Shown here: positions 16,563 through 25,635 of the stretch, piece by piece
How positions within the stretch are numbered: position 1 is the first letter of the stretch
Layout of the letters: each line of letters opens with the position of its first letter
Assembly (NCBI RefSeq): GCF_002148965.1
Contig: NZ_NGFN01000001.1
Span: 33,029 to 97,028 of the forward strand
DNA length: 64,000 nucleotides
Direction: 5' to 3'
Source of the DNA: Streptomyces swartbergensis
GTDB taxonomy: Bacteria > Actinomycetota > Actinomycetes > Streptomycetales > Streptomycetaceae
The notes under the pieces: model-generated
The model's database searches: none
What the model saw: only the letters and a program-made list of their open reading frames with translations
What the model was told of the DNA's origin: nothing
Position numbers and translations under genes: made by a program

Positions 16563-18947
16563 TCAGCCGGCCCGCACCGCCCACGAGCGCGTGACCACCC
16601 ACTCGGCGTGCCGCACCCCGGCCGCCCGCCAGTCGTCACCCGCCTGCCCCGGCACATGCACTGGAGCGTCCGCGGCCAGCGGCAGCACCCTCAGCCGCAG
16701 GCCCCGCGCCCGCACCTCCTCCACCGGCAGCCGGTCCAGGCCGATGTCCCAGACCCGGCCCGAGTAGAACTGGTCGGCGACCAGGACGTCCCCCACGTAG
16801 GCCCGGGCCAGGTCTCCCGTCCAGCGCAGCCGCAGCAGGACACCGGCGGGCGCCCGAAGCAGGTCCTCCGGTACGTCGACGTGGTACTCGGCGGCCACCG
16901 TCTCCACGTACTTGTCCGCCGGCACGCTCGCCCGCCCCTGCACGCCGGTCACCGGCTCGGGCGCCGGACCGGCGGGCCTGACCAGGGTGACGGGCACCGC
17001 GGTGTCCGCGAGGGGCGCGGCCTCGATCGTGTAGCGGGTGAACACGCCGTCCGCAGCCACCCGCAGCTGTGCCTCCGCCACCCCGGGGACGGAATCCGGC
17101 GCGGGCAGCACCGCGAACGACGGCTCGGCGGCCGCACTGCGCAGCCGCACCTCGTCACCGTCGAAGACGACACCGTCCCCGCACAGCACCAGCCGCTCGG
17201 CTCCCCACGCGTCACCCCGGTAGACGGTACGGGCCGTGGCCGCGTCCAGGACCAGCAGCCCGACGCGTGAACCGTCGGCGGTGTCCACCTCGACCAGGGC
17301 GTCGGTGCCGGGCCGCACTCCGCTGACCAGGATCCGGCCGGCGATCGGCGTGACCTCCCCGGACGGTGTCGCGACGGACGCCACCGTGTCCGCGTCCAAG
17401 GCGAGTTCGGGTGCGATGCCGTCGGTCGCGGCCAACACCAGGACCGTACGTCCGCCCGCCTCGACGGTGCACACCGGCTGCGCGGTCGCCCACTCCAGCC
17501 GCAGCGCGGCCACGTCCAGCCGCAGGGGCCAGCAGAAGAAGGCGCCGGAGGGCACGGTGACGGGAGCGCTCGGCAGCGTCAGCGGCGGTGCGTCCGGGAA
17601 GTCGACCGTGAAGGCCGTGTCAGGGTGGTCGGGCAGCGGCTCGTGCGGCTGGTGGTTGGTCACGAACAGGAAGCCCGAGGTGCCGTCGGTGCGGACGGCC
17701 CAGCGCAGCGTGTCCCGGTCGTGCTGTCCGGCCGGCAGCCGCTCGGGCAGCACGGACTCCATGGGCGCGATCCGGTGCCCGAAGTCGGCCAGCAGCAGGT
17801 GCTGGAGACGCAGTTCGTGGTACGAGGGCCGCACCTGGCCGTACTCGCCGAGCGGGGCCTGGAAGTCGTAGGTCAGGACGGGCAGGTCGTTGGGGTAGCC
17901 GGTGGCGTGTGATTCCTGAAGGGACGTCAGCTCGCCGGGCGGGTTCGTGCCGCCGTGGAACATGTAGTAGCCCTGCCAGACCGAACCGCAGCCGATCTTG
18001 GTGAGCCCGAGTGCGCCCACGTCGGCGGCCTCGACCCGGGGGCGCCGGTGGTAGGCCACCGCCATGCCGCCGCCCAACTCGCAGGTGGCCCAGGGGAATC
18101 GGTCCGCCGGTAACGGGTCGGCGCCGCGCACGGTCGTGGGCCGCAGGTCGGCGCCGATGCCCTCGTCGTCGCGCTCGTGGGTGAAGAAGAAGTGCTTGCG
18201 GCAGGTGTCGGGCCAGCCGCCGTCCGCCTCCGTCCAGAACGCCTCCGGATAGCCGCCGTACAGCGGAAGCAGTTCCTCGCCCGGGAGCTGGACCCCGCCC
18301 CAGGCGGTCGACGTCCACAGCGGCGCGCTCAGTCCGGCCTCCTGGGCCAGGCGCTTCAGGGTGCGCAGATGGCCCGGCTGGTCGTAGAGCTCGTTCTCGA
18401 TCTGGATCGCGACGATCGGGCCGCCGTGCGCCCGGTCGAGGCCGCGCAACTGACCGGCGATTTCCGTGAACCAGGTGCGCACGGGCTCCAGATAGGCCGG
18501 ATCGTCGGTGCGCGGTGTGCAGTCGCGGGCGAGCAGCCAGTCGGGCAGGCCGCCGTTGCGCACCTCGGCGTGGCACCACGGGCCGATGCGCGGGACGAAG
18601 TCCAGGCCGTGGCGGGCGCACAGCTCGGCGAAGCGACGCAGGTCGCGGTCGCCGTCGAAGCGGATCCGTCCCTCGATCTCCTCGTGGTGGATCCAGATCA
18701 CGTAGGACGCAATGGTGGTCACCCCGCCCGCCTTCATCTTCAGCAGCTCCTCCTCCCACTCCCAGGCCGGGTAGCGGGAGTAGTGGAACTCGCCGGAAAC
18801 CGGGAACCAGGGGCGGCCGCCACGGGTGAGCCAGCGGCTCGTGACCCCGATCGGGTCGGGTACGCCCGGCGCGTCCGCGAAGGGCAGGTGGCCGGTCAGC
18901 GGGGGAGCGGAGGACTTGGGAACGCGCAGCCGGTGCGGGGTCACCAC
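16563..18947 (-). CDS. GH35-type beta-galactosidase (second gene)
   Basis: This 794-residue glycoside hydrolase is of the GH35 type. The N-terminal barrel has the family opening (FPVSGEFHYSRYP) and the acid/base Glu186 in IQIENELYD; GYYMFHGGTNP is the usual family marker. The nucleophile is probably the Glu in ATCELGGG, judged only by position. The long C-terminal part is beta-rich and fits the accessory jelly-roll domains of the family. No signal peptide is seen, so it should act in the cytoplasm. The GTG start at 18947 overlaps the stop of the upstream GH35 gene. It probably releases galactose from imported oligosaccharides. Confidence 0.82.
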   Translation of the reverse strand: MVTPHRLRVPKSSAPPLTGHLPFADAPGVPDPIGVTSRWLTRGGRPWFPVSGEFHYSRYPAWEWEEELLKMKAGGVTTIASYVIWIHHEEIEGRIRFDGDRDLRRFAELCARHGLDFVPRIGPWCHAEVRNGGLPDWLLARDCTPRTDDPAYLEPVRTWFTEIAGQLRGLDRAHGGPIVAIQIENELYDQPGHLRTLKRLAQEAGLSAPLWTSTAWGGVQLPGEELLPLYGGYPEAFWTEADGGWPDTCRKHFFFTHERDDEGIGADLRPTTVRGADPLPADRFPWATCELGGGMAVAYHRRPRVEAADVGALGLTKIGCGSVWQGYYMFHGGTNPPGELTSLQESHATGYPNDLPVLTYDFQAPLGEYGQVRPSYHELRLQHLLLADFGHRIAPMESVLPERLPAGQHDRDTLRWAVRTDGTSGFLFVTNHQPHEPLPDHPDTAFTVDFPDAPPLTLPSAPVTVPSGAFFCWPLRLDVAALRLEWATAQPVCTVEAGGRTVLVLAATDGIAPELALDADTVASVATPSGEVTPIAGRILVSGVRPGTDALVEVDTADGSRVGLLVLDAATARTVYRGDAWGAERLVLCGDGVVFDGDEVRLRSAAAEPSFAVLPAPDSVPGVAEAQLRVAADGVFTRYTIEAAPLADTAVPVTLVRPAGPAPEPVTGVQGRASVPADKYVETVAAEYHVDVPEDLLRAPAGVLLRLRWTGDLARAYVGDVLVADQFYSGRVWDIGLDRLPVEEVRARGLRLRVLPLAADAPVHVPGQAGDDWRAAGVRHAEWVVTRSWAVRAG

Positions 18948-20707
18948 GTGTTCTCCGGGCCGAGGTCGGGCGTGTCGGTGAGCTGGGCGCTCGTGACGGT
19001 CGTGCCGTGCAGTTCCAGCAGGACCAGCTCGTTGCCGCCCGGCCGCAGCACCGGCGCGGGGATGTACAGCGTGTGCTGTGGGCCGCGGTTCCAGTAGCGG
19101 CCCAGAGGGAAGCCGTTGACCCAGGCCTGCCCCTTCGTCCAGCCGGGCAGGGAGAGAAAGGCGTCGGCGGGCGTGTCCACCTCGAAAGTGCCGCGGTGGA
19201 AGGCGGGCACGGTGACCGCCGCCCCGTCGCCCGGGGTGAACGGCACCGCGTCCAGGTCGTCCAGCGGCAGCGCGTGGCAGTCCCAGCCGCGCAGGACGGT
19301 GCCGTTGACGGAGACGGGCCCGAGCAGGCCCTTCGGGGCGCCGATGCGGGGCCCGTAGTTGACGCCGCCCATGTTCTCGACGAGCACCTCCAGCCTGGCT
19401 CCCGCGTGCGGGACGCGCACCGGCAGCGTCTCGTCGTGGCGCTCGCGCTCCAGGACACCGACGGGTGCGCCGTCGACGAAGACCTGGGCCCGGTCGCCGA
19501 CGCCGCCGGCGAAGTGCAGCAGGCCGTCACCGGACGCGGGAAGGACGGTGCGGTAGAGCGCGTAGCCGGTGTGCTGCCCGAGCTCGCCCATCGTCACCGG
19601 GTCGTCGGTGCGGACGGGAGCGGCGAGCGCGCCGGCGAGGGAAAGCAGGGGGGCACGGCCGTCCAACTCGACCCCGACCGGCGGCAGTTTGGGCCCGGGA
19701 GCCGGGGCGGGCTCGTCGGGGACACCGACATGGCGGGCGATGACCTCGCGGAAGGCGTGGTACTTCGGGCCCGGGTCACCGTACTCGGTGAGCGCGGCGT
19801 CGTAGTCGTACGACGTGACGGTGGGTTCGTAGGCGTGCTTGTGGTTGGCGCCGTTGGTGAAGCCGAAGTTGGTGCCGCCGTGGAACATGTAGATGTTGAC
19901 GGACGCCCCGGCGGACAGCAGCCGGTCCAGATCGGCGGCGGCGTCGGCCGCGTCCCGTACGTGGTGCGGCCCGCCCCAGTGGTCGAACCAACCGATCCAG
20001 AACTCCGCGCAGAACAGCGGGCCTTCGCTCCGGTGCTCGCGCAGCCGCCCGAGGTTCTGCTCGACGCGGCTGCCGAAGGTGCCGGCGGTCAGCACGCCCG
20101 GCAGGCTCCCGGCGGCCAGGTGCTCGGGGTCGGCCTGGTCGCAGGTGAACAGCAGCTCCTCGACGCCCCGGGAGCGGAACGCGTCGGCCAGGTGCTTCAG
20201 ATACGCGCTGTCGTCGCCGTAGGCCCCGTACTCGTTCTCCACCTGCACGGCGATGACCGGACCGCCCGCCCCGGCCAGGTGCGGCCGGAGCGCGGGCAGC
20301 AGCAGGTCGAGGTAGCGGTCGACGGCCCCGGTGAAACGCGGATCGCTGGACCGCAGCCGGATGTCCGGGTCCGACGTCAGCCAGTCGGGCAGGCCGCCGC
20401 CGTCCCACTCGGCACAGATGAACGGACCGGGACGCAGCAGCACGTGCAGCCCCTCGTCCTGGGCGAGTCGGAGGAACCGGGGCAGGTCGAGGAAGCCGTC
20501 GAGCACGAGGGGCCCGTCGGGATCGGGCTGGTGGTGGTTCCACGGGATGTACGTCTCCACCGTGTTGAGACCCATCAGCCGCGCCTTGCGCAGCCGGTCG
20601 GACCACAGGCCGGGGTGGACACGGAAGTAGTGCAGCGCACCGGAGATGATCCGGAACGGCTCGCCGTGCAGCAGGAATCCGTCGGACGTCGTCGTCAGGG
20701 CGGGCAT
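18941..20707 (-). CDS. GH35 beta-galactosidase (first gene)
   Basis: This 588-residue enzyme is a classic GH35 beta-galactosidase. After FRIISGALHYFRVHP come RPGPFICAEWDGGGLP, the acid/base Glu159 in VQVENEYGAYG and the nucleophile Glu235 in CAEFWIGWFDHWG; NIYMFHGGTNFGF follows. The C-terminus has two beta-sandwich segments. The frame runs upstream into the MFS gene, but ATG 20707 matches the family start and has AAGGGA upstream. It lacks a signal peptide. Its stop overlaps the start of the second GH35 gene, so the two enzymes are made together, perhaps with different linkage preferences. Confidence 0.92.
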   Translation of the reverse strand: MPALTTTSDGFLLHGEPFRIISGALHYFRVHPGLWSDRLRKARLMGLNTVETYIPWNHHQPDPDGPLVLDGFLDLPRFLRLAQDEGLHVLLRPGPFICAEWDGGGLPDWLTSDPDIRLRSSDPRFTGAVDRYLDLLLPALRPHLAGAGGPVIAVQVENEYGAYGDDSAYLKHLADAFRSRGVEELLFTCDQADPEHLAAGSLPGVLTAGTFGSRVEQNLGRLREHRSEGPLFCAEFWIGWFDHWGGPHHVRDAADAAADLDRLLSAGASVNIYMFHGGTNFGFTNGANHKHAYEPTVTSYDYDAALTEYGDPGPKYHAFREVIARHVGVPDEPAPAPGPKLPPVGVELDGRAPLLSLAGALAAPVRTDDPVTMGELGQHTGYALYRTVLPASGDGLLHFAGGVGDRAQVFVDGAPVGVLERERHDETLPVRVPHAGARLEVLVENMGGVNYGPRIGAPKGLLGPVSVNGTVLRGWDCHALPLDDLDAVPFTPGDGAAVTVPAFHRGTFEVDTPADAFLSLPGWTKGQAWVNGFPLGRYWNRGPQHTLYIPAPVLRPGGNELVLLELHGTTVTSAQLTDTPDLGPENTW

Positions 20708-20772
20708 GCGGAGGCTTCCCTTCGGTATGCGGGCGGAAGTCGGCGGGAATCGGTGGGAGTCGATGGGGTGTT

Positions 20773-21966
20773 TCAGTGGGAGCGGGTGACGCGGATCAGC
20801 CAGAGCGTCGCGGCCAGGCACAGCGCCGAGACACCGCACAGCAGCAGGGGCACCGCGCGGACATCCGACCACTCGATGGCCTTGCCCAGCGCCGGACCCG
20901 CCACGACACCGCCGACCATGGACGCGGCGATGACGAGGGCACCGGCTCTGCGAGCCCGCGGGGCGGCCCGGTTCAGCCAGGGCAGCCCGGTGGGGAAGAT
21001 CGGCGCGATGAACAGACCGACACCGGCGTACGCGTACGGCGCCAGCGCGGGCACGGACGCGGCGAGCAGACACACCGTCATGCCCGCGCAGGACACGGTG
21101 ATGATCGCCTGGGCGGAGAAGCGCAGCGCGAGCGGCGCGACCAGGAAGCGGCCCACGGTCATCATCAGCCAGTACACGGAGGTGGCGGTGGCGGCGACGC
21201 CCGCGCCGTAGCCGACGGTCTCCAGATGCGTGGGCTCCCAGCCGCCGACACCGGCCTCGATGCCGACGTGCAGGACGTAGAGCGCCACGAAGACGGCGAG
21301 CACCGAGGCGAGGCTCCGCCGGAGGACCGCCCCACCGCTCGTCTCGCCACCGGTAGGAACGGGCGCGTCGTTCCGTACGCCCCTCAGACACAGCAGCAAC
21401 GGCAGGTTGGCCAGGGCGAATCCGAGAAAGACGGCCGGGTAGTGCTCGGAGCCGACCACGCCGATCAGGGCGGGGCTGAGGATCGCGCCGATGCCGAAGT
21501 GGGCGTGGAGGATGTTCAGCATCGCGGTCGAACGGTGGCCGAAGCCCACGGCGAAGAGTTGGTTGAGCCCGTAGTCGATGCCGCCGAAACCGAGCCCGGC
21601 GAGCAGGGCCGCAGCCAGGGCGGTGGGCCAGCCGGGGGCCAGCGCGAAACCCGCCGCGCCGACCGCCATCAGCAGGTAGGAACTGCCGAGGAGGTGCCGG
21701 TTGCCGACCCGCCCGTAGAGCCGGTCGAACAACAGGACGCCGGCCACGCCACCGACGAAGTGGGCACTGAGCCCCAGCCCGGCGGCGGACGGCGAGAGCC
21801 CGAACTCCGCACGGAAGCCGGGGATCGCGGGCCCGTACAGGGCCTGCAACGCACCCATGAGCACGAAGCCCACGCAGGAGGCGACCGCGGCGGACCGGCT
21901 GAAGACCGGGGTGGACGGAGCGGGGGAGAGGGTGGTTGCGCGCTGTGCGGCGGGCTGGTCGGTCAC
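20773..21966 (-). CDS. MFS sugar transporter
   Basis: This 397-residue major facilitator superfamily protein has about twelve hydrophobic segments in two halves; the loop after the second reads DRLYGRVGNR, a form of the MFS DxxxR signature. It resembles the fucose permease-like and sugar-efflux-like MFS groups. It starts with GTG at 21966 and is the first gene of the GH35 operon, 36 bases downstream of the LacI-type palindrome. It is the only transporter of the set, so it probably imports the beta-galactoside that the two GH35 enzymes cut. Confidence 0.82.
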   Translation of the reverse strand: MTDQPAAQRATTLSPAPSTPVFSRSAAVASCVGFVLMGALQALYGPAIPGFRAEFGLSPSAAGLGLSAHFVGGVAGVLLFDRLYGRVGNRHLLGSSYLLMAVGAAGFALAPGWPTALAAALLAGLGFGGIDYGLNQLFAVGFGHRSTAMLNILHAHFGIGAILSPALIGVVGSEHYPAVFLGFALANLPLLLCLRGVRNDAPVPTGGETSGGAVLRRSLASVLAVFVALYVLHVGIEAGVGGWEPTHLETVGYGAGVAATATSVYWLMMTVGRFLVAPLALRFSAQAIITVSCAGMTVCLLAASVPALAPYAYAGVGLFIAPIFPTGLPWLNRAAPRARRAGALVIAASMVGGVVAGPALGKAIEWSDVRAVPLLLCGVSALCLAATLWLIRVTRSH

Positions 21967-22002
21967 GCGGACTCCGGGGTACGGCCGACGGCAGGGAATG
22001 GT

Positions 22003-22020
22003 GATGTTACCGGTAACATC
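22003..22020. promoter_or_regulatory. LacI-family operator (perfect 18-bp palindrome)
   Basis: GATGTTACCGGTAACATC is a perfect palindrome with the central CG typical of LacI-family operators. It lies between the MFS gene (minus strand) and the phosphotransferase (plus strand), 36 bases before the MFS start. On the minus strand its TAACAT half could also serve as a -10. It is the probable site of the LacI regulator at the end of the same operon. Confidence 0.8.
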
Positions 22021-22101
22021 CGGTCGGTCGACACCCTTTGGCGGCGCGAATGAGAAGCTCCGCGCAAGTTCCCCGCTGCTGTGACCACTCCTGTAATCGC
22101 G

Positions 22102-22131
22102 TGGTCAAGCTGGTGCGACGGCTGATCTAAT
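22102..22131 (+). promoter_or_regulatory. candidate promoter for a leaderless transcript
   Basis: TGGTCA (22102-22107) and TCTAAT (22126-22131) are 18 bases apart. The GTG start of the phosphotransferase begins seven bases after the -10 ends, where transcription should begin. This predicts a leaderless mRNA, and I see no good ribosome site before this GTG. Confidence 0.4.
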
Positions 22132-22137
22132 GCGCGC

Positions 22138-23091
22138 GTGGAGACCTCCAGGAGCGACGAAACGCGTCCCGCCGCCGACCCCTGGGCCGGATACTTCGCC
22201 GAACGCGGACACCCGGAGGCCCGCCGTATCGGCGCCGGCGTCGAGGGTGTCGTCTACGGGCTGGGCGCCGGCCGGGTCGCCAAGGTGTGGACCGGCAGAC
22301 CGCCGACCGAGCTCACCCGCCAGGTCTACGCGGACATCGCGGCACACCGCCTGCCCTTCGCCACCCCCGAGATCCTCGACGTCCAAGAGCACCAGGGCAT
22401 CGTGGTGACGTACGAGCGTGAGCTGCCCGGTGTCCCGCTGCGGGGCGACTCGGCCCATGAGGAGTACGAGCGCGAACTGCCCGTCCGGCACAAGAACACG
22501 CTGCTCGCCGTCCTGCGCGGTCTGGCCTCGGTGCCGGGCACGGACGCGATGCGCCGGCTGACCGTCCAGGGCGACGACCGGCCCCTCTGGCAGGGCCACG
22601 ACCGCTTTCAGGACGCGCTCGCGGCCCTGGTCGCCCGGGCCGCGGCCCGGCACGGCGCCGCCCTCGCTGCGCGGGTGCCCGACTTCGACGCCGGGGTCGA
22701 GCGCGCGCTGAACGCGCTGCGGTCGCTGCCCGACGCCCCGGTCACCGCGATCCACGGCGATCTCGTGCCGCCCAACATCCACGTCGACACGGCCGGCCGA
22801 CCCGTCGCCGTACTCGACTTCGGCTTCTACACGACCGCGGGCGACCCGGCCTTCGAGGCGGCCGTCACCGCCGCCGTCTGCGACATGTACGGCCCGCACG
22901 CCCAGGAGCACACCGCGGAACTCACCCGGCTCTTCGCGCAGGAGCTCGGCTATTCACCCGCCGCCCTCACCGCCTATCAAGCCGCCTACGCCCTCACCAC
23001 CTACGACCTGTTCGGCCTGGACGACAGCGACGGACACTTCCGGTGGTGTGCCGGGCAGTTGCGTCGCAACCGTGTATTCGGGCCGGCGTAA
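22138..23091 (+). CDS. phosphotransferase (APH/choline kinase-like fold)
   Basis: This 317-residue protein has the aminoglycoside phosphotransferase-like kinase fold. The Brenner motif is IHGDLVPPNIH and the metal-binding Asp follows in VAVLDFGFYT. The N-terminal lobe carries GAGVEGVVYGLGAGRVAKVW as a nucleotide loop with the ATP Lys. Start GTG 22138 fits a leaderless promoter. The substrate could be a sugar, an amino alcohol or a drug; nothing decides between them. The next gene encodes a maltokinase-cap-like protein, so a sugar kinase role is possible. Confidence 0.75.
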   Translation: METSRSDETRPAADPWAGYFAERGHPEARRIGAGVEGVVYGLGAGRVAKVWTGRPPTELTRQVYADIAAHRLPFATPEILDVQEHQGIVVTYERELPGVPLRGDSAHEEYERELPVRHKNTLLAVLRGLASVPGTDAMRRLTVQGDDRPLWQGHDRFQDALAALVARAAARHGAALAARVPDFDAGVERALNALRSLPDAPVTAIHGDLVPPNIHVDTAGRPVAVLDFGFYTTAGDPAFEAAVTAAVCDMYGPHAQEHTAELTRLFAQELGYSPAALTAYQAAYALTTYDLFGLDDSDGHFRWCAGQLRRNRVFGPA

Positions 23092-23109
23092 CGGAAGGAA
23101 ACATTCGAC

Positions 23110-23775
23110 ATGGCCGTCATCCACTCCACCTCGCTCCAACCGACCAAGCTGGAACTGCTCACCTCCTGGCTGCCCTCCCGCCCGTGGTACCGCGGTGGCG
23201 CGGCCGAACCGAGGCTCGCCAAGGCCGGCGGGTTCCGGCTGGACGACCCGCAGGGCGAGGTCGGGATCGAGTTCATCGTCGTCACCGACGCCTCCGGCCC
23301 TGACCCGACGACCTACCTGGTGCCGCTCACCTATCGCGGCGCCCCGCTCGACGGGGCGGAGCATGCCCTGGTGGGCACCATGGAGCACGGCGTGCTCGGG
23401 CGGCGCTGGGCCTACGACGGCTGTCACGACCCCGTGCTGCTCGCCCAGTTGGCGGCCTTGATCGAGGGGCGGGCGCAGGCGCAGGATCAGAACATCAGCG
23501 ATGCCCACGACCGGGAGGTCGCCGCGTCCTACACGGGCGAAGGCCCCATCCCCACGGACTTCGTCACCACCGACGACCAGGACGGCACTCGGCTGACCGC
23601 CCCGCACGGCACGACCCTCCGCTTGCACAGGGTCCTGCGACCTGCCCCGGACGACCCGTTTCCGCCCTCCCGGGGAGCGACCGGCCAGGTCACCGGCTCC
23701 TGGCAGCTCCCGGACGGCACTCGCGCTCGCGGAGTGTTCGCCGTCTTGCACAACGGCCCCGGGCACAACCTCTGA
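23110..23775 (+). CDS. maltokinase N-terminal cap-like domain protein
   Basis: This 221-residue protein matches the cap domain found at the N-terminus of maltokinases (opening TSLQPTKLELLTSWLPSRPWY). No kinase domain follows, so it is a stand-alone cap. Streptomyces carry such proteins without known enzymatic function. ATG 23110 has GGAAGGAAAC upstream. It is 18 bp from the phosphotransferase gene and 17 bp from the peptidase E-like gene, so the three are probably one transcript. A regulatory or substrate-gating role with the neighbouring kinase is my inference. Confidence 0.6.
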   Translation: MAVIHSTSLQPTKLELLTSWLPSRPWYRGGAAEPRLAKAGGFRLDDPQGEVGIEFIVVTDASGPDPTTYLVPLTYRGAPLDGAEHALVGTMEHGVLGRRWAYDGCHDPVLLAQLAALIEGRAQAQDQNISDAHDREVAASYTGEGPIPTDFVTTDDQDGTRLTAPHGTTLRLHRVLRPAPDDPFPPSRGATGQVTGSWQLPDGTRARGVFAVLHNGPGHNL

Positions 23776-23792
23776 GTCAGGAAGGCACCGCC

Positions 23793-24518
23793 ATGGCCGT
23801 CGAACCCCCGCAGCGCCTCGCCCTCCTCGGCGGCGGCTTCTCCACCGACGACGACGGCCTCCTGGACGACTGGGTACTGTCCCGGGCACGCGCTTCCCGC
23901 CCCAAGGCGTGCTTCGTGCCCACGGCCAGCGGGGACGCGCCGGCCTACATCGAACAGTTCCGTACGGCGTTCCGGAGCCGCCCCGCCTGCGAACCCTCCG
24001 TCCTGCACCTGTTCCGCCGAGAGCTGGACGACGACGCGCTGCGCTCCTTGCTGCTCGCCCAGGACGTCGTCTATGTGGGCGGTGGCAACACGGCCAACCT
24101 CCTCGCGGTATGGCGAACCCACGGCGTGGACCGGCTGCTGAGGGAGGCCTACGACCACGGCACGCTGCTGTGCGGCATCAGTGCCGGCGCCAACTGCTGG
24201 GCCGAGGGCTCGCACACCGATTCCTTCGGGCCGTTGACGTACCTCTCCGACGGCCTGGGGCTGCTTCCCGGCTCCGTCTGCCCGCACTACGACAGCGAAC
24301 CCGGTCGTCGACCCTCCTACCGCGCGGCCGTGGCAGCGGGACAGCTGCCGTCGGGCTGGGCGGTGGAGGACGGGGCCGGAGTGCTCTTCACGGCCGGTGT
24401 GCCGACGGAAGCCGTCACCCGGGCGCCGGGAGCCGGGGTGTACCGGGTGGAACCGGTCGGGGGCGGTGGCGTGAGCGAGCGTGCACTGCCGTGTCGGTTG
24501 CTCGGGGCTTCCCCGTAG
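23793..24518 (+). CDS. peptidase E-like (S51) protein
   Basis: This 241-residue protein has the class I glutamine amidotransferase-like fold of the S51 dipeptidase E family. The nucleophilic Ser is in LCGISAGANCW, preceded by VVYVGGGNTANLL, the usual oxyanion strand. A His is present in VCPHYDSEP. PepE cleaves N-terminal Asp dipeptides, but many actinobacterial members are uncharacterised. ATG 23793 has GGAAGG eight bases upstream. Confidence 0.8.
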   Translation: MAVEPPQRLALLGGGFSTDDDGLLDDWVLSRARASRPKACFVPTASGDAPAYIEQFRTAFRSRPACEPSVLHLFRRELDDDALRSLLLAQDVVYVGGGNTANLLAVWRTHGVDRLLREAYDHGTLLCGISAGANCWAEGSHTDSFGPLTYLSDGLGLLPGSVCPHYDSEPGRRPSYRAAVAAGQLPSGWAVEDGAGVLFTAGVPTEAVTRAPGAGVYRVEPVGGGGVSERALPCRLLGASP

Positions 24519-24738
24519 GCGTTCCTGCACGCCGGCCGCATGGCCTGGGACGTCCTCGCCGGCCCGGCGGGTCGGCTGCGCCCGGCTCGGACTGCCCCAC
24601 GGCCGCATCCCGCTGATCCCCTGAACCTCGGAATCAACAGGATTGCCTCGGGCACGATCGGGTACGCGAGCAGGACCGCGCCCGGGCCGGATCTTGTCCC
24701 GGGTGGGCCGCACGACCGCCGCTACCAGGGAATCTGCC

Positions 24739-25140
24739 ATGGAGACACCCGCAAACGACCCCACGCCCACGCCCGCCCAGCGGGCTCTGGACGTCCTCGC
24801 CGACAACACCGAGGACGCGGCGGCTCTGGACGCGCTCGCCAACAGCGACGTGCTCATCCCCGTGCCCGACGACGCGAACGACGCCGACGCCGCCAACCCC
24901 TCGGCGGTGGCACTGCCGGTGCTGGAGCAGCCGGGCGGCGAGCCGGTGGTGCCCGTGTTCACCTCCGAGGTGGAGATGGCCGGGCTGCTGCCGTTCGTCT
25001 CCCGTTACCGCCTGGTGCCGCTCGGCGCCCTGGCCGCCCAGTGGCCGGCCGACGACCTGTCGCTCACCATAGACGGCAGCTCGGAGCACCGCCTGACGCT
25101 CACCTCGGAGGGAGTACGCACCCTGCTCGCACGTCCGTAA
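24739..25140 (+). CDS. SseB-like N-terminal domain protein
   Basis: This is a 133-residue protein with an acidic Ala/Asp-rich N-terminus and a core (LIPVPDD...VPVFTSEVEM) resembling SseB N-terminal domain proteins, a family of unknown function common in actinobacteria. The frame is open 96 bases further upstream, but ATG 24739 has AGGGA at normal spacing. It has no signal peptide or membrane segment. It stands alone, converging on the MarR gene. Confidence 0.6.
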   Translation: METPANDPTPTPAQRALDVLADNTEDAAALDALANSDVLIPVPDDANDADAANPSAVALPVLEQPGGEPVVPVFTSEVEMAGLLPFVSRYRLVPLGALAAQWPADDLSLTIDGSSEHRLTLTSEGVRTLLARP

Positions 25141-25150
25141 GCCGAGTGGG

Positions 25151-25166
25151 CCGGGCCCGGGCCCGG
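25151..25166. terminator. GC palindrome between convergent genes
   Basis: CCGGGCCCGGGCCCGG is a perfect 16-bp palindrome in the 31-bp gap between the convergent SseB-like and MarR genes. It may act as a bidirectional terminator, though such a GC-only repeat can also occur by chance here. Confidence 0.35.
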
Positions 25167-25171
25167 GCGGC

Positions 25172-25561
25172 TTACGCGCCCAGCGTCCGGGCCAGCGCGG
25201 CCCGCTGCACCGGCAGTACCTCCGCGTGCAGGTCACGGCCCTTGGAAGTCAGGGCCACCCACACGCCGCGCCGGTCCTCCATGCACACCGAACGCGTCAC
25301 CAGCCCGTCCTTCTCCAGCCGGGCGATGAGCCGGGACAGCGCGCTCTGGCTCAGATGAACGCGCCCGGCCAGGTTCTGCACCCGGCACTGCTCGCCCTCC
25401 TCGGGCGCCGCGGTCGCAAGGATGTCCAGGACTTCGAAGTCGGACGCGCCGAGGCCGTGCGGATGCAGCACGCGGTCGATCTCGCACATCGTGCGCGCGT
25501 GCGCCGACAGGATGTCCCGCCACCGTTCCTCAAGCCGCGCACCAGCCGTTTTCGACGCCAT
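25172..25561 (-). CDS. MarR-family transcriptional regulator
   Basis: This 129-residue winged-helix protein has the MarR recognition helix (HLSQSALSRLIARLEKDGLV) and the wing with DRRG. The longer open frame upstream is a shadow of the LacI gene; ATG at 25561 gives MASKTAG. A 17-bp inverted repeat lies 12 bases before the start, suggesting autoregulation. No obvious target gene is adjacent: one neighbour converges and the LacI gene on the other side reads in the same direction. Confidence 0.82.
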   Translation of the reverse strand: MASKTAGARLEERWRDILSAHARTMCEIDRVLHPHGLGASDFEVLDILATAAPEEGEQCRVQNLAGRVHLSQSALSRLIARLEKDGLVTRSVCMEDRRGVWVALTSKGRDLHAEVLPVQRAALARTLGA

Positions 25562-25572
25562 ATGTGAACGGT

Positions 25573-25589
25573 AACACCGGTGCGGTGTT
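25573..25589. promoter_or_regulatory. MarR autoregulatory inverted repeat
   Basis: AACACCG and CGGTGTT form perfect 7-bp arms around a 3-bp centre. The size and position, just upstream of the MarR start at 25561, fit a MarR dimer site that would block initiation. Confidence 0.55.
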
Positions 25590-25635
25590 CCATGACTGTG
25601 CATGAAGTACGCGTCCCTCGCCGGGGAGCGGGAGC

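Noticed and set aside
20708..21391. Upstream extension of the first GH35 frame into the MFS gene
   Set aside because: The added residues are Arg/Gly-rich and unrelated to GH35; the family start and ribosome site are at 20707.
25151..25166. GC palindrome as a specific regulator operator
   Set aside because: It is made only of CCGGGCCC units in the gap between convergent genes, so a terminator or chance is more likely.
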